Under the pieces are notes generated by a model. That model had not been told where the DNA came from. It saw only the letters and a list, made by a program, of their open reading frames with translations, and did not search any database. From the NCBI GenBank assembly GCA_021404525.1, contig JAAWWE010000001.1:372001-436000 (forward strand): a DNA stretch of 64,000 nt, given 5' to 3'. A program made the translations under genes and the position numbers. Below, piece by piece: positions 1 through 8,723 of this stretch. Positions within the stretch are counted from its first letter, which is position 1. Every line of letters begins with the position of its first letter. This stretch comes from Rhodobiaceae bacterium. Its GTDB lineage: Bacteria > Pseudomonadota > Alphaproteobacteria > Parvibaculales > Parvibaculaceae.

Positions 1-563
1 GCAGCCATGTCGACCGCCATGCGCATGGAGTCAGAAAAGCTCTGAAACCCGCCCTCATATTTGCCTTTTTCCGCGAGACTATAGAGAGACTGTTCCGCAT
101 CCATGATCTGAGCAGAAGGCGGATCATCGACGCTCGCATCAAAGGCGCGGTTGTGAATTTCCTCGCCAACACGAATGAGATCGCGCCGGACCGCCAGGTC
201 ATAAATGGTGCGACCATACTCAGCGACATTGATGATGGTTGTCGCAGCACCCGCAAGACGAGCGAGGTACTGGGCGCCGCCAACTTCCTGCAGCGCCTCA
301 TCCTGGTCGAAATAGCTTTTAAGCGTAACTGGCGTCGCAATATGGCCGCCAGAAATCAGTTTCGACACCGCTTCAAATATGCGCGCGTGGAGCGGTTCGT
401 AAAAGTGAGAAACTTCCAAGAATGAGGCAATGCGATCAAACGAATCATTATTGATCAGGATCGCTCCAAGCAGAGCCTGCTCAGCCTCAATATTGTGAGG
501 CGCGACGCGATATTCTTCGTCGCCACTTTCCGGTTCGTCATATGCAGGCAGCATGCTTTCCAT
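1..563 (-). CDS. dnaB: Replicative DNA helicase DnaB, N-terminal part (cut by window edge)
   Basis: I translated this region by hand on the minus strand. It reads without stops into the left edge, giving about 187 residues. It begins near MESMLPAYDEP and includes the DnaB N-terminal signature (PHNIEAEQALLGAIL, then NVAEYGRTIYDLAVRR), which forms the primase-contacting helical domain. The RecA-like motor domain lies outside the window. DnaB is the hexameric fork helicase that unwinds DNA at the replication fork. Two in-frame ATGs are possible starts, at 563 and 554; the GGAAAG just before the second could be its ribosome site. It lies downstream of rplI and cfa on the same strand. Confidence 0.93.
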   Translation of the reverse strand, partial: MESMLPAYDEPESGDEEYRVAPHNIEAEQALLGAILINNDSFDRIASFLEVSHFYEPLHARIFEAVSKLISGGHIATPVTLKSYFDQDEALQEVGGAQYLARLAGAATTIINVAEYGRTIYDLAVRRDLIRVGEEIHNRAFDASVDDPPSAQIMDAEQSLYSLAEKGKYEGGFQSFSDSMRMAVDMA

Positions 564-660
564 GGCTCTGTTTTAAGGCAATGCCGCTCAACCGGAAAGC
601 AAGTCGCAGCATTTTCGACGAACTATTTTCGCCACCTGTGGAAAACGGGGACAAAAGGTC

Positions 661-681
661 TGGGCTATTCTATTTAGCCCA
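661..681 (-). terminator. Hairpin after cfa
   Basis: A perfect 7-bp stem (TGGGCTA / TAGCCCA) closes a 7-nt loop, five bases past the cfa stop codon. On the minus strand it is followed by GACCTTTTG, a weak T-tract, so it may only partly stop transcription toward dnaB. Confidence 0.5.
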
Positions 682-685
682 ACAA

Positions 686-1927
686 TCAGCCTCCCGAGAC
701 ACTTTTTTGCTGGACAAGTGAGTCGGCATGCTCCTCTTCCCAGCGGGAAATATAAGTGCGAGTGAGGGGGAGGCTATCGATTTCTTTCGTCAGTTGGAAT
801 TGAAATACAACCATGCCTTCGTGCCGAAAGGATGTTTCTGATCCCGCAAGATAGAATTCCCACATACGCGCGAACCGCTCGTCATAGAGGGCGACAGCGT
901 CGTCCCAGCGAGCAAGGAAACGATTGCGCCAATGACGCAAGGTCGTTGCGTAGTGCAAGCGCAAGACTTCCAAATCATTCAGCAGCAATTGTTGTCGCTC
1001 TAGCGTTGGGGCGACCTCGCTCAGCGCCGGAATGTAGCCGCCGGGAAAGATGTACTTCGCAATCCATGGGTTGGTGGCGCCTGGTTCATCCAGGCGCCCA
1101 ATTGTGTGGATGAGGGCAACGCCATCAGGCTTAAGCAGTGAATGAACCTTTGCCGCGAACTCATCATAGTGGTGCACACCCACATGCTCATACATGCCGA
1201 CAGACACGATGCGATCAAAACACTCTTCCACTTCGCGGTAGTCCTGAAGGCGAAATTGAACCCGGTCCGAGAGACCGGCGAGAGCGGCCCTTTCAGTAGC
1301 GATTTTGTGCTGTTCTTCGCTCAACGTAACGCCGGTCACGCGAGCTCCCGTTTCTTGTGCTAGGTATAGAGCCATGCCACCCCAGCCGCAGCCAATATCC
1401 AGAACGTGGGTGTCGGGGGAGAGGCGCAGTTTTGCCGCAATATGACGTTTCTTGGCGAGCTGAGCGGCTTCAAGGCTTGTGTCAGCTGTTTCAAAATAGG
1501 CGCAGGAATATTGCTTGTCTGTATCAAGGAATAGGTCATAGAGCCCCGCATCCAGGTCATAGTGGTGGGCGACATTGGCTTGTGCTTTGCCAACGGGGTT
1601 GAACTGATCAATCCGCCGTTTGGTCCGCCGGATACGTCCGACGAGTTTCGCCAATGGATGAGCCCAGGCAATGCCGACATTGGAAAGGATGATGTCGAGC
1701 GCATCATATATGCGTGCCGGCGGGTCAATGGTGAGAGTTCCATCCATGTAGGCTTCGCCAAGCTTCAGGTAGGGATTAAGCCCAAGCGCCCATTCAAGCC
1801 TTTTTTTGTGGAGCCGGATTGTGACTGCTGTGCCCGTGCCATCGCCGAAATGGCGCGCACTTCCCGACGCATCAATGAGCGTCAGGTCACCATGTGAAAT
1901 CAATCGATCGAGTACAAACGCAAACAT
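686..1927 (-). CDS. cfa: Cyclopropane-fatty-acyl-phospholipid synthase family methyltransferase
   Basis: The 413-residue protein matches the CFA synthase family. A divergent N-terminal lipid-binding domain comes first, then the catalytic SAM-dependent domain with the glycine loop VLDIGCGWGG near residue 175. The conserved stretch HHYDLDAGLYDLFLD and the segment YSCAYFE precede it. The family transfers a methylene from SAM to cis double bonds of membrane phospholipid acyl chains, which alters membrane fluidity and acid or stress tolerance. The ATG is preceded by AGGAGG at good spacing. It lies between rplI and dnaB, and a family member acting on another lipid cannot be excluded. Confidence 0.9.
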   Translation of the reverse strand: MFAFVLDRLISHGDLTLIDASGSARHFGDGTGTAVTIRLHKKRLEWALGLNPYLKLGEAYMDGTLTIDPPARIYDALDIILSNVGIAWAHPLAKLVGRIRRTKRRIDQFNPVGKAQANVAHHYDLDAGLYDLFLDTDKQYSCAYFETADTSLEAAQLAKKRHIAAKLRLSPDTHVLDIGCGWGGMALYLAQETGARVTGVTLSEEQHKIATERAALAGLSDRVQFRLQDYREVEECFDRIVSVGMYEHVGVHHYDEFAAKVHSLLKPDGVALIHTIGRLDEPGATNPWIAKYIFPGGYIPALSEVAPTLERQQLLLNDLEVLRLHYATTLRHWRNRFLARWDDAVALYDERFARMWEFYLAGSETSFRHEGMVVFQFQLTKEIDSLPLTRTYISRWEEEHADSLVQQKSVSGG

Positions 1928-2109
1928 GCTTCGCCTCCTGAGATTCAGGTGGCCGACAGCGTTGCCCCTCTTTTAGCTGCCGAATGTCATTTGCAAGGAA
2001 CCAATCCGAAGATTGCCGACCTGCGCCCCTAAACGACGAGCCACTGGGATCTATATTGAAGGGCGAATTGGTTTCCGGATCAAGTCTACGGTGCGGTCTT
2101 CAGGCAACA

Positions 2110-2135
2110 AAAAAGGGCACCAAAGCGCCCTTTTT
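2110..2135 (-). terminator. Intrinsic terminator after rplI
   Basis: Arms AAAAAGGGC and GCCCTTTTT flank an 8-nt loop, 23 bases beyond the rplI stop. On the minus strand the stem runs into a T-run, as expected for a Rho-independent terminator of the ribosomal protein operon. This would give cfa its own transcription. Confidence 0.8.
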
Positions 2136-2158
2136 CAAACAGATAGATCGAAAGATGC

Positions 2159-2779
2159 TTATTCAGCAGGCTTTTCAGCTTCTTCCTCGGTAGAAGCTTC
2201 CGCCTCATCAGCTGCATCACCTTCAAGTTCAGGTGCAGCATCTTCTTCGAAGAACTCGCTGGCATCCAACTCGTCGTCGTCATCATCATTGAGAGCGTTG
2301 ATGTCTTCGCCGCGTGCCTGTGCTTCGGCTTCTTCTTCCGTGCGGGCAACATTCACAACAACCGTGGAGGTCACTTCAGGGTGAAGCTTCACAGCAACAT
2401 CGTAAAGACCCAGCGTTTTGATCGGTGCTGCAAGGACAACCTGTCCGCGGGCAACCGAGAAGCCACCTTCAGTCAAACCTTCGGCAATATCGCGAGGGGA
2501 AACCGAACCGTAGAGCTGACCTGTTTCACCGGCCTGACGAATGATGATGATGGAATAGCCATCAAGCTTCTCATGAACCGCTTCGGCTTCTTTTTTCAGC
2601 TCAAGGTTCCGAGCTTCCAGTTGAGCCCGCTCTGCTTCAAAGCGTGACAGGTTATCTTTGTTGGCGCGCAATGCTTTGCCACGTGGCAGCAGGAAGTTGC
2701 GGGCGTACCCGTCTTTGACCTGAACCACATCGCCCATCTGTCCGAGCTTTTCAATTCGCTCCAGAAGAACCACTTCCAT
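2159..2779 (-). CDS. rplI: 50S ribosomal protein L9 with long acidic tail
   Basis: The first 150 or so residues are canonical L9: the N-terminal 23S rRNA-binding domain ([19 protein letters not shown], then [15 protein letters not shown]), the connecting helix, and the C-terminal domain. At 206 residues it exceeds the usual 148-150. The extra tail is almost entirely acidic (a [16 protein letters not shown] stretch and many Glu/Ala). Longer acidic L9 tails are common in alphaproteobacteria. The start codon overlaps the stop of the upstream DUF2232 gene by one base (TAATG), implying translational coupling. Confidence 0.97.
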   Translation of the reverse strand: MEVVLLERIEKLGQMGDVVQVKDGYARNFLLPRGKALRANKDNLSRFEAERAQLEARNLELKKEAEAVHEKLDGYSIIIIRQAGETGQLYGSVSPRDIAEGLTEGGFSVARGQVVLAAPIKTLGLYDVAVKLHPEVTSTVVVNVARTEEEAEAQARGEDINALNDDDDDELDASEFFEEDAAPELEGDAADEAEASTEEEAEKPAE

Positions 2780-3843
2780 TAACTTATCTCCTTGCCCGTC
2801 GGGGCCTCAGATTGTGCGAACCGGGCGCGCAAGGCAGCCCAGGGTTCCGCGAGTCCGATCAGGCAGACCGGTACGATCAGCCATCCGGTAAAAATCAGCA
2901 AAACATAAAAAACGCCCAGAAGTGCGATCCGGGCCGTCCAAGCGCGCGAAATAGCATGGATTACCGCCAGACCCAACAGAAAATATGGGACAAGCAGTGC
3001 AATCATGATCGCACCCCCCAATTGGGCCGCAGAACCGGGGATCAGCGACAATATGAGCGCTGCTAGAAAGAGGGCCAGGAGGAAAGGCGGGTACTCAATA
3101 TCCAGGAGACTCGGGGTAGGTCGAAGATTGTGTCCAGAACGCTCTAGAATGAACTGGGCGAGCCACATATTCCCTAACGTGAGCAGGCTCCAGGCCATGA
3201 CCACAAAGGCCGGGAGAGCAATAACGATAAGGCTGAGGATGCGTTCGGGATCGGCGCTCAAGCCCATCTCTCGCAGCCCCGCTTCGATCGCCCGTCCTTC
3301 AATAAGTTCTTCGGCCAGGAGCATCCTGAGCGCGCCTTCAAGACCCCCCTCAACTCCCATGGCCATGGTAGAGAGGCCGGACACTACCAGGACGCCAACG
3401 GCAATGAGCGCGGTCCAGACCGCTAGAGCACCTGCCGGGTACCACTCGGTAGCGGCTGATTCATCGGGATTGCCATCTTCCTCAGACTCTGGCTCCTGGG
3501 AGTCTCCTTTGCGTGCCAGACGAGCGGCCTCTGCCGGGGTCAGTCGCGGTTCGGTCTCAACATGATGAAGGAGGGCGAGGTGGATTAGCCATGCCGGTGC
3601 CAGACCATCCGCAACAAGGAACACAAGTCCTGCTGTGAAGCTGGATGTGGACGAGAGCACGACAAACCCCGTCACAGCGGCAATAAGCGCTGAGCGGGAC
3701 CCCCAGCCTAGGCCAGCCAGGAACACTGGAAGAGCTGCGAAAAAGAGGGGCAGCCCCAAGATGGGCGAACCAACACCGGCGGTCAGAAACAGCAACGCCC
3801 CGGCAAGACCAGCCCCAACACCGATGGCCCAATATGGCGGCAT
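2779..3843 (-). CDS. DUF2232 family integral membrane protein
   Basis: This 354-residue protein has about eight hydrophobic segments with a charged, Glu-rich cytoplasmic stretch near residues 105-130. Its position between rpsR and rplI is the usual alphaproteobacterial location of the DUF2232 family. The molecular function of that family is unknown; resemblance to S-component-like transporters has been proposed for related families but I cannot show it here. GGAGAG lies six bases before the ATG, and the stop overlaps the rplI start. Confidence 0.85.
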   Translation of the reverse strand: MPPYWAIGVGAGLAGALLFLTAGVGSPILGLPLFFAALPVFLAGLGWGSRSALIAAVTGFVVLSSTSSFTAGLVFLVADGLAPAWLIHLALLHHVETEPRLTPAEAARLARKGDSQEPESEEDGNPDESAATEWYPAGALAVWTALIAVGVLVVSGLSTMAMGVEGGLEGALRMLLAEELIEGRAIEAGLREMGLSADPERILSLIVIALPAFVVMAWSLLTLGNMWLAQFILERSGHNLRPTPSLLDIEYPPFLLALFLAALILSLIPGSAAQLGGAIMIALLVPYFLLGLAVIHAISRAWTARIALLGVFYVLLIFTGWLIVPVCLIGLAEPWAALRARFAQSEAPTGKEIS

Positions 3844-3920
3844 GGGAAGCTCTCCGAGGCGATTAAGATACGTCGAAAAAAGTCGGGCAGAAGCGAGGCT
3901 GTCCGCCCGACCGGGAAAAT

Positions 3921-4166
3921 TTAGCTGATCAGGTAAGGCAGCAAAGCCAGGAACCGTGCGCGCTTGATCGCGCGGGCAAGCTCACGTTGCTTCTTCGCTG
4001 AGACGGCGGTGATCCGGCTTGGCACAATCTTGCCACGCTCAGACACATAACGCTGCAGCAGCTTCGTATCCTTATAGTCAATCTTTGGCGCGTTAGAGCC
4101 AGAGAAAGGACATGTCTTGCGACGACGGAAGAAAGGCCGGCGAGCGGCTGTTTGTGGGACACTCAT
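3921..4166 (-). CDS. rpsR: 30S ribosomal protein S18
   Basis: The protein is 81 residues, the normal length. It carries the S18 core [19 protein letters not shown] followed by [24 protein letters not shown]18 binds 16S rRNA with S6 in the platform of the small subunit. The start ATG overlaps the rpsF stop (ATGA), consistent with coupled synthesis of the S6:S18 heterodimer. Confidence 0.98.
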   Translation of the reverse strand: MSVPQTAARRPFFRRRKTCPFSGSNAPKIDYKDTKLLQRYVSERGKIVPSRITAVSAKKQRELARAIKRARFLALLPYLIS

Positions 4167-4639
4167 TCGCTTTTCTCCTCAGCAGCAGCGGCAGGAGCAG
4201 CTTCGGTAGCTGCAGCTTCTTGACGTGGGGCACGGTCTTCGCGTGGGCCCCGATCTCTATCACCACCGCGGAAACCGCCGCGATCGCGATCACCACGTCC
4301 ACCGCGGCCACGCTCGTTGCGGCTCTGCATCATTGCTGATGGGCCTTCTTCATGCTCATCAACGCGCAGTGTCAGATGACGCAGAACATCTTCGTTCAGG
4401 CCCATCTGGCGTTCCATCTCAGCAACAGCTGCATGAGGCGCATCAATGTTCAAAAGCTGATAGTGGCCTTTGCGGTTCTTCTTCACCTTGTAGGCAAGGT
4501 TCTTCAGACCCCAATATTCGCTTTTTGCGATGGTGCCACCATTTTCGGTGATGATGTTGGAGAACTGCTCCGTCAGGTTTTCAACCTGCTGCGCGCTCAC
4601 ATCCTGGCGCGAAATAAAGACATGCTCATAAAGAGGCAT
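4163..4639 (-). CDS. rpsF: 30S ribosomal protein S6 with RG-rich C-terminal extension
   Basis: Residues 1-95 are typical S6 ([29 protein letters not shown]). The protein continues to 158 residues with a low-complexity tail of repeated RG/DRG units ([12 protein letters not shown] and similar) and then an Ala/Glu-rich end. S6 pairs with S18 in the 30S platform. The basic, disordered tail could contact RNA, which is inference. It is the first gene of the rpsF-rpsR-DUF2232-rplI operon. Confidence 0.97.
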   Translation of the reverse strand: MPLYEHVFISRQDVSAQQVENLTEQFSNIITENGGTIAKSEYWGLKNLAYKVKKNRKGHYQLLNIDAPHAAVAEMERQMGLNEDVLRHLTLRVDEHEEGPSAMMQSRNERGRGGRGDRDRGGFRGGDRDRGPREDRAPRQEAAATEAAPAAAAEEKSE

Positions 4640-4658
4640 ATCGGCCTTCCTTTCCTCT

Positions 4659-4684
4659 AAGCGGCCCGTCTAAAGACGTCGCTC
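4659..4684 (-). promoter_or_regulatory. Possible S6:S18-binding leader hairpin of rpsF
   Basis: The rpsF leader on the minus strand folds into CGTCT-TT-AGACG, flanked by a second short stem (AGCG / CGCT) with an asymmetric bulge containing GGC next to the CCG. A bulged hairpin with a CCG element is the hallmark of the published S6:S18 autoregulatory leader. The match is by eye only, and the loop is unusually tight. Confidence 0.3.
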
Positions 4685-4917
4685 AAAATACGGACCCCGG
4701 CGCAAAGCCCCCTTTGAGCCCCGGAAGGCTCTAAAGGTGCATCAAAGAAGCGGAGACACCGGAAGCGCGGAGACATCTCCTGCCAGCCAATTGGCCAGCG
4801 CTTCCTTCAGCCCCCAACCGGGGCCTCTCTGAAGCGGCGCACTATAGCCAGGAAAAGGCGGGACGCAAGGGGTTTCGGTACATTTCGAGCGGGCATTCTA
4901 GCGCGCGGTTCGCCTGC

Positions 4918-4945
4918 TTGACTCCGCGCTACCACCCTGTATCTC
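4918..4945 (+). promoter_or_regulatory. Candidate sigma-70 promoter for fabD
   Basis: TTGACT (4918-4923) and TATCTC (4940-4945) are separated by 16 bases, about 70 bases before fabD. This lies in the 376-base region between the divergent rpsF and fabD genes, in which I see no other gene. The -10 box is weak. Confidence 0.45.
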
Positions 4946-5015
4946 TGTCCGCCTGACTTTGGCCCTATTTCAGGGGTTTTAAGGGTCGCAAGAAAGAGAA
5001 TATAGGCAGGGACGC

Positions 5016-5957
5016 ATGACACGGGCATTTACTTTTCCAGGGCAGGGATCACAGGCAGTCGGTATGGGCAAGGAACTGGCAGATGCCTTTCCAGCTGCCA
5101 AAGCCGTTTTTGACGAAGTAAATGACGCGCTGAACCAGGACCTGACGGCCCTCATGTGGGGCGGCCCGGAAGACGAGCTGACCCTCACAGAAAACGCACA
5201 ACCCGCGCTGATGGCTGTCTCTGTGGCCGTCATGCGGACCCTGGAGAGCGAAGGGGGTTGGTCTCTTGCAGATAAGGCGAGCTTCGTTGCAGGGCACTCG
5301 CTGGGCGAATACTCAGCTCTTGCCGCGGCTGGAACTTTCTCGCTGGCAGATACAGCCCGCCTCCTCAAAACACGGGGCAAGGCCATGCAGGCCGCTGTGC
5401 CGGTTGGTGAAGGCGCCATGGCTGCCATGTTGGGCCTCTCCTTCGAAGATGCTGAGGCCGTCGCCGCAGAAGCAGCGGGCGATGGCGTCTGTTCCGCAGC
5501 AAATGACAATGCTGATGGCCAGGTCGTGATTTCCGGCTCCAAAGCTGCGGTTGAGCGCGCCGCCGTGCTCGCCAAGGAAAAGGGGGCAAAACGCGCCATG
5601 CTGCTGCCGGTCAGCGCACCCTTCCACTGCGCCCTTATGCAACCCGCAGCCGATGCCATGGCAGAAGCGCTTGCTGGTGTAGATATGAAGGCCCCATCCG
5701 TGCCGCTGGTCGCAAACGTCACAGCCTCCGCGGTCTCCGATCCAGACGAGATCCGAAAGCTGCTGGTGGAGCAGGTGACAGGCATGGTGCGGTGGCGTGA
5801 GAGCGTCAAATATCTGGCTGCCCAAGGGGTCACGGAATTGGTGGAAACCGGTGCTGGCAAGGTCCTGACGGGCCTCACACGTCGGATCGATAAGTCCGTT
5901 GGCGGCGCTGCCGTGGGCACACCAGATGATGTTGCTTCAATCCTCGAAAACCTTTGA
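5016..5957 (+). CDS. fabD: Malonyl-CoA:ACP transacylase
   Basis: The 313-residue protein starts with the family motif TFPGQGSQAVGMG and carries the nucleophile elbow GHSLGEYSALAAAG near residue 94, whose Ser takes the malonyl group. His in the VSAPFHCALM segment near residue 205 completes the dyad. FabD loads malonate from malonyl-CoA onto ACP to start fatty-acid elongation. The upstream sequence GGCAGGGAC gives a plausible ribosome site. It is first in the fabD-fabG-acpP-fabF run, which supplies and uses malonyl-ACP. Confidence 0.98.
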   Translation: MTRAFTFPGQGSQAVGMGKELADAFPAAKAVFDEVNDALNQDLTALMWGGPEDELTLTENAQPALMAVSVAVMRTLESEGGWSLADKASFVAGHSLGEYSALAAAGTFSLADTARLLKTRGKAMQAAVPVGEGAMAAMLGLSFEDAEAVAAEAAGDGVCSAANDNADGQVVISGSKAAVERAAVLAKEKGAKRAMLLPVSAPFHCALMQPAADAMAEALAGVDMKAPSVPLVANVTASAVSDPDEIRKLLVEQVTGMVRWRESVKYLAAQGVTELVETGAGKVLTGLTRRIDKSVGGAAVGTPDDVASILENL

Positions 5958-5995
5958 TTTCAAATAGTTGAGCACAAAAGCTCAAGGAGAAACGC

Positions 5996-6733
5996 ATGTT
6001 TGATCTAACCGGAAAAACAGCCCTGGTGACAGGCGCATCGGGTGGCATCGGGTCCGCCGTCGCCAAAACGCTCCATGCCCAGGGAGCCACGGTGGCGCTC
6101 TCTGGTACGCGGGTTGAGGCGCTGGAAGCTGTCGCCTCAGACCTCGGAGATCGTGCGCACATCCTGCCTTGCAACCTGAGCGACAGCGCGGCTGTGGACG
6201 CCCTCCCAAAGCAGGCTGAGGAGGCCATGGGGCAGCTTGATATTCTGGTGAACAATGCGGGCGTCACCAAAGACAATATCTTCATGCGCATGAAAGATGA
6301 TGAATGGAACGACGTGCTGGCGGTCAATCTCACAGCTTCTTTCCGCCTGGCGCGTGCCTCCATGCGGGGCATGATGAAGCGCCGCTGGGGCCGCATCATC
6401 TCTATCACCTCTGTCGTAGGCACCATGGGAAACCCTGGTCAGGCTAACTATGCGGCTTCGAAAGCTGGCGTCACGGGCATGACCAAGTCGATCGCCCAGG
6501 AAGTTGCCTCTAGAAATGTGACAGCCAACTGCGTGGCCCCTGGATTTATTGCCACAGCCATGACAGACGCGCTGGATGACGGGCAGCAAGAACGGGTCAA
6601 TGGAATGATTCCCATGGGCCGTATGGGGTCTGGGGACGAAATCGCCGCCAGCGTGCTTTATTTGGCTTCTGAAGAAGCCGCTTACGTCACAGGACAGACA
6701 ATTCATGTAAATGGCGGCATGATCATGATCTAA
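5996..6733 (+). CDS. fabG: 3-oxoacyl-ACP reductase
   Basis: This is a 245-residue classical short-chain dehydrogenase. It has the NADPH loop TGASGGIGSA at residues 13-22, the NNAG motif near 85, and the catalytic Ser plus YAASK (Tyr near 151, Lys near 155). It reduces 3-oxoacyl-ACP to 3-hydroxyacyl-ACP in each elongation cycle. AAGGAGA lies seven bases before the ATG. Placement between fabD and acpP supports the fatty-acid role over other SDR functions. Confidence 0.97.
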   Translation: MFDLTGKTALVTGASGGIGSAVAKTLHAQGATVALSGTRVEALEAVASDLGDRAHILPCNLSDSAAVDALPKQAEEAMGQLDILVNNAGVTKDNIFMRMKDDEWNDVLAVNLTASFRLARASMRGMMKRRWGRIISITSVVGTMGNPGQANYAASKAGVTGMTKSIAQEVASRNVTANCVAPGFIATAMTDALDDGQQERVNGMIPMGRMGSGDEIAASVLYLASEEAAYVTGQTIHVNGGMIMI

Positions 6734-7032
6734 AGGTAAGTGGAATCAAAGGCTTAGGTATCTGCCATTCGGTCATTTTCGCCAGCGTCAAAACTGGCGC
6801 AGGGCCAAAAAGTGTGTTACCTAACCGGCGATTTTTACTTGCGAAAGCGGCGTGAAGAGGCCAGAACAGCCGCCAAGTGGTACCAGGGAGAAGATGAGGC
6901 GCCAAACCTCACCCACCACATGAGTTTCCAAGCGCGTCTGCGCGAGGCCAGCCATCCGGTGCCAGCAAGGTACCAGCAAACAATCCTGGGCGAGAGCGCC
7001 GGGGAAGAACACGAAGGATCTGAGGACAGAAC
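6734..7032. other. fabG-acpP intergenic region
   Basis: This 299-base stretch holds one clear structure: the hairpin CGCCAG / CTGGCG at 6780-6799, with an 8-base loop and no T-tract. I see no convincing promoter or gene. The short open frame across 6812-7036 overlaps the acpP start and has no ribosome site or recognisable product. Confidence 0.5.
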
Positions 7033-7266
7033 ATGAGTGACATTGCAGAGCGCGTGAAGAAAATCGTTGTTGAGCATCTCGGTTGCGAAGCCGACAAGGT
7101 TCAGGAAAACGCAAGCTTCATCGATGACCTTGGCGCAGACAGCCTCGACAATGTCGAGCTGGTCATGGCTTTCGAAGAAGAGTTCGGTGTTGAAATCCCG
7201 GACGATGCGGCAGAAACCATTCTGACCGTAGGCGACGCTGTGAAGTTCATCAGCGCGAATTCCTAA
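7033..7266 (+). CDS. acpP: Acyl carrier protein
   Basis: The 77-residue acidic protein contains the phosphopantetheine attachment motif [13 protein letters not shown], with the modified Ser near residue 37. ACP carries growing acyl chains in the cytosol for fatty-acid, lipid A and lipoyl synthesis. It sits between fabG and fabF, and a strong terminator follows at once. Confidence 0.99.
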   Translation: MSDIAERVKKIVVEHLGCEADKVQENASFIDDLGADSLDNVELVMAFEEEFGVEIPDDAAETILTVGDAVKFISANS

Positions 7267-7281
7267 TCGAATTAACGATGT

Positions 7282-7323
7282 CGGGCGCTGCATCCAAAGG
7301 ATGCATGCGCCCGTCGTCTTTTC
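7282..7323 (+). terminator. Strong intrinsic terminator after acpP
   Basis: A 14-bp stem, interrupted by one bulged base, joins CGGGCGC-TGCATCC to GGATGCA-T-GCGCCCG around an AAA loop. TCGTCTTTTC follows. It lies 15 bases beyond the acpP stop and would let acpP be transcribed far more than fabF. Confidence 0.85.
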
Positions 7324-7334
7324 AGCGTAGGCTG

Positions 7335-7382
7335 GAGCATATTCCTGAAAACTGTTCACGGTTTTCGGGCAAGAATATGCAA
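7335..7382. repeat. Palindromic intergenic repeat (GAGCATATTC type)
   Basis: An outer perfect 8-bp stem, GCATATTC (7337-7344) with GAATATGC (7373-7380), encloses an inner stem CCTGAAAAC / GTTTTCGGG. From memory, this layout (GAGCAT, GAAAAC, GGTTTTCGG, ATGC) resembles a very abundant dispersed palindrome of Rhizobiales genomes. I noticed no second copy in this window. Confidence 0.6.
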
Positions 7383-7463
7383 TAGCTCAATCGGCGGGTC
7401 TGAAGGCCCGAAGATTAAACAATATCCAACTCAGCTTGGCCAAAGAACCAGGAGTGTATGCGA

Positions 7464-8723
7464 ATGCGTCGTGTAGTTGTTACAGGCATGGGAATGGTCT
7501 CACCTCTTGGGTGCGGCGTCGACACCACCTGGAAACGCGTCCTCAATGGCGAGTCCGGCGCTGGCATGATCTCCAAATTCGACACAAGTGATCTGCCCTG
7601 CAAGATCGCGTGTGAAGTGCCGCGCGAAGGCGAGGGGGCTTTCATTCAGGATGACTGGGTAGAGCCAAAAGAAGCCAAGCGGATCGACGAATTTATCATC
7701 TACGCCCTCTCGGCTGCAGAGCAGGCGATCAAGGACAGTGGATGGGAGCCAAAAAGCGAAGAAGAAAAGTGCCGCACTGGTGTGATGATCGGGTCGGGCA
7801 TTGGTGGTCTTCCGGGGATTGAAGAGGCAGCGATTACACTGCGCGACAAAGGTCCGCGCCGTGTGAGCCCGTTCTTTATTCCAGGTCGTTTGATCAATCT
7901 GGCTTCAGGCTATGTCTCTATTAAATATGGCCTCAAAGGGCCCAACCATTCGGTTGTGACAGCGTGTTCGACCGGTGCCCATGCGATTGGCGATGCCTCG
8001 CGCCTGATCATGTTTGGCGATGCGGACGTCATGGTCGCAGGTGGCGCCGAATCTGCAATCAGCCGCTTGGGCATTGCAGGGTTTGCCGCCTGCCGCGCAC
8101 TTTCGACTGGCTTCAATGACACGCCAGAAAAAGCATCCCGTCCGTATGACGAAGGTCGCGATGGTTTTGTTATGGGCGAAGGCTCAGGGGTGGTTGTTCT
8201 CGAAGAGTATGAGCACGCAAAAGCACGTGGCGCGACCATCTATGCGGAAGTTGCAGGCTATGGCCTTTCCGGTGACGCCTACCACATCACGGCACCGGCT
8301 TCTGATGGCGATGGTGGGTTCCGGTCTATGCAGATGGCACTGGGGCATTCAGGTCTGAGCGTCACCGACATCGACTATGTAAATGCACATGGCACCTCAA
8401 CGCCGCTTGGGGATGAGATCGAACTGGGGTCTGTCTCGCGTCTCTTCGGGAACTCGATTGAGACCATGTCAATGTCGTCGACCAAATCGTCGGTAGGGCA
8501 CCTGCTTGGCGCCGCGGGCGCGGTTGAGGCGATTTTCTCAATCCTGGCGATGCGGGATAATATGGTTCCGCCGACCATCAATCTGGAAAACCCATCCGTT
8601 GAAACGGAAATGGATCTTGTGCCACTCAAAGCGCGCGAAAAGGAAGTCAATGCAGTTCTCACCAACTCCTTCGGGTTTGGTGGAACCAACGCGTCGCTCG
8701 TCATGAAAAAAGCTGACGCTTGA
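7464..8723 (+). CDS. fabF: 3-oxoacyl-ACP synthase II
   Basis: The protein is about 419 residues with the thiolase fold of KAS II. The active-site Cys lies in VTACSTGAHAIGDA, the catalytic histidines in VNAHGTSTPLGD and SSVGHLLGAAGA, and the C-terminal signature is NSFGFGGTNASLV. It condenses malonyl-ACP with acyl-ACP, favouring longer chains. AGGAG at 7450-7454 is nine bases from the ATG at 7464, which gives the usual MRRVVVTG start. An ATG at 7458 is in frame but only three bases from the ribosome site. Confidence 0.97.
   Translation: MRRVVVTGMGMVSPLGCGVDTTWKRVLNGESGAGMISKFDTSDLPCKIACEVPREGEGAFIQDDWVEPKEAKRIDEFIIYALSAAEQAIKDSGWEPKSEEEKCRTGVMIGSGIGGLPGIEEAAITLRDKGPRRVSPFFIPGRLINLASGYVSIKYGLKGPNHSVVTACSTGAHAIGDASRLIMFGDADVMVAGGAESAISRLGIAGFAACRALSTGFNDTPEKASRPYDEGRDGFVMGEGSGVVVLEEYEHAKARGATIYAEVAGYGLSGDAYHITAPASDGDGGFRSMQMALGHSGLSVTDIDYVNAHGTSTPLGDEIELGSVSRLFGNSIETMSMSSTKSSVGHLLGAAGAVEAIFSILAMRDNMVPPTINLENPSVETEMDLVPLKAREKEVNAVLTNSFGFGGTNASLVMKKADA

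Noticed and set aside
4979..5920. 313-codon frame antisense to fabD
   Set aside because: Its Ala/Ser-rich composition is the mirror of the GC-rich fabD codons; fabD itself is unmistakable.
6812..7036. 74-codon open frame between fabG and acpP
   Set aside because: It overlaps the acpP start, has no ribosome site and gives a sequence with no recognisable fold.
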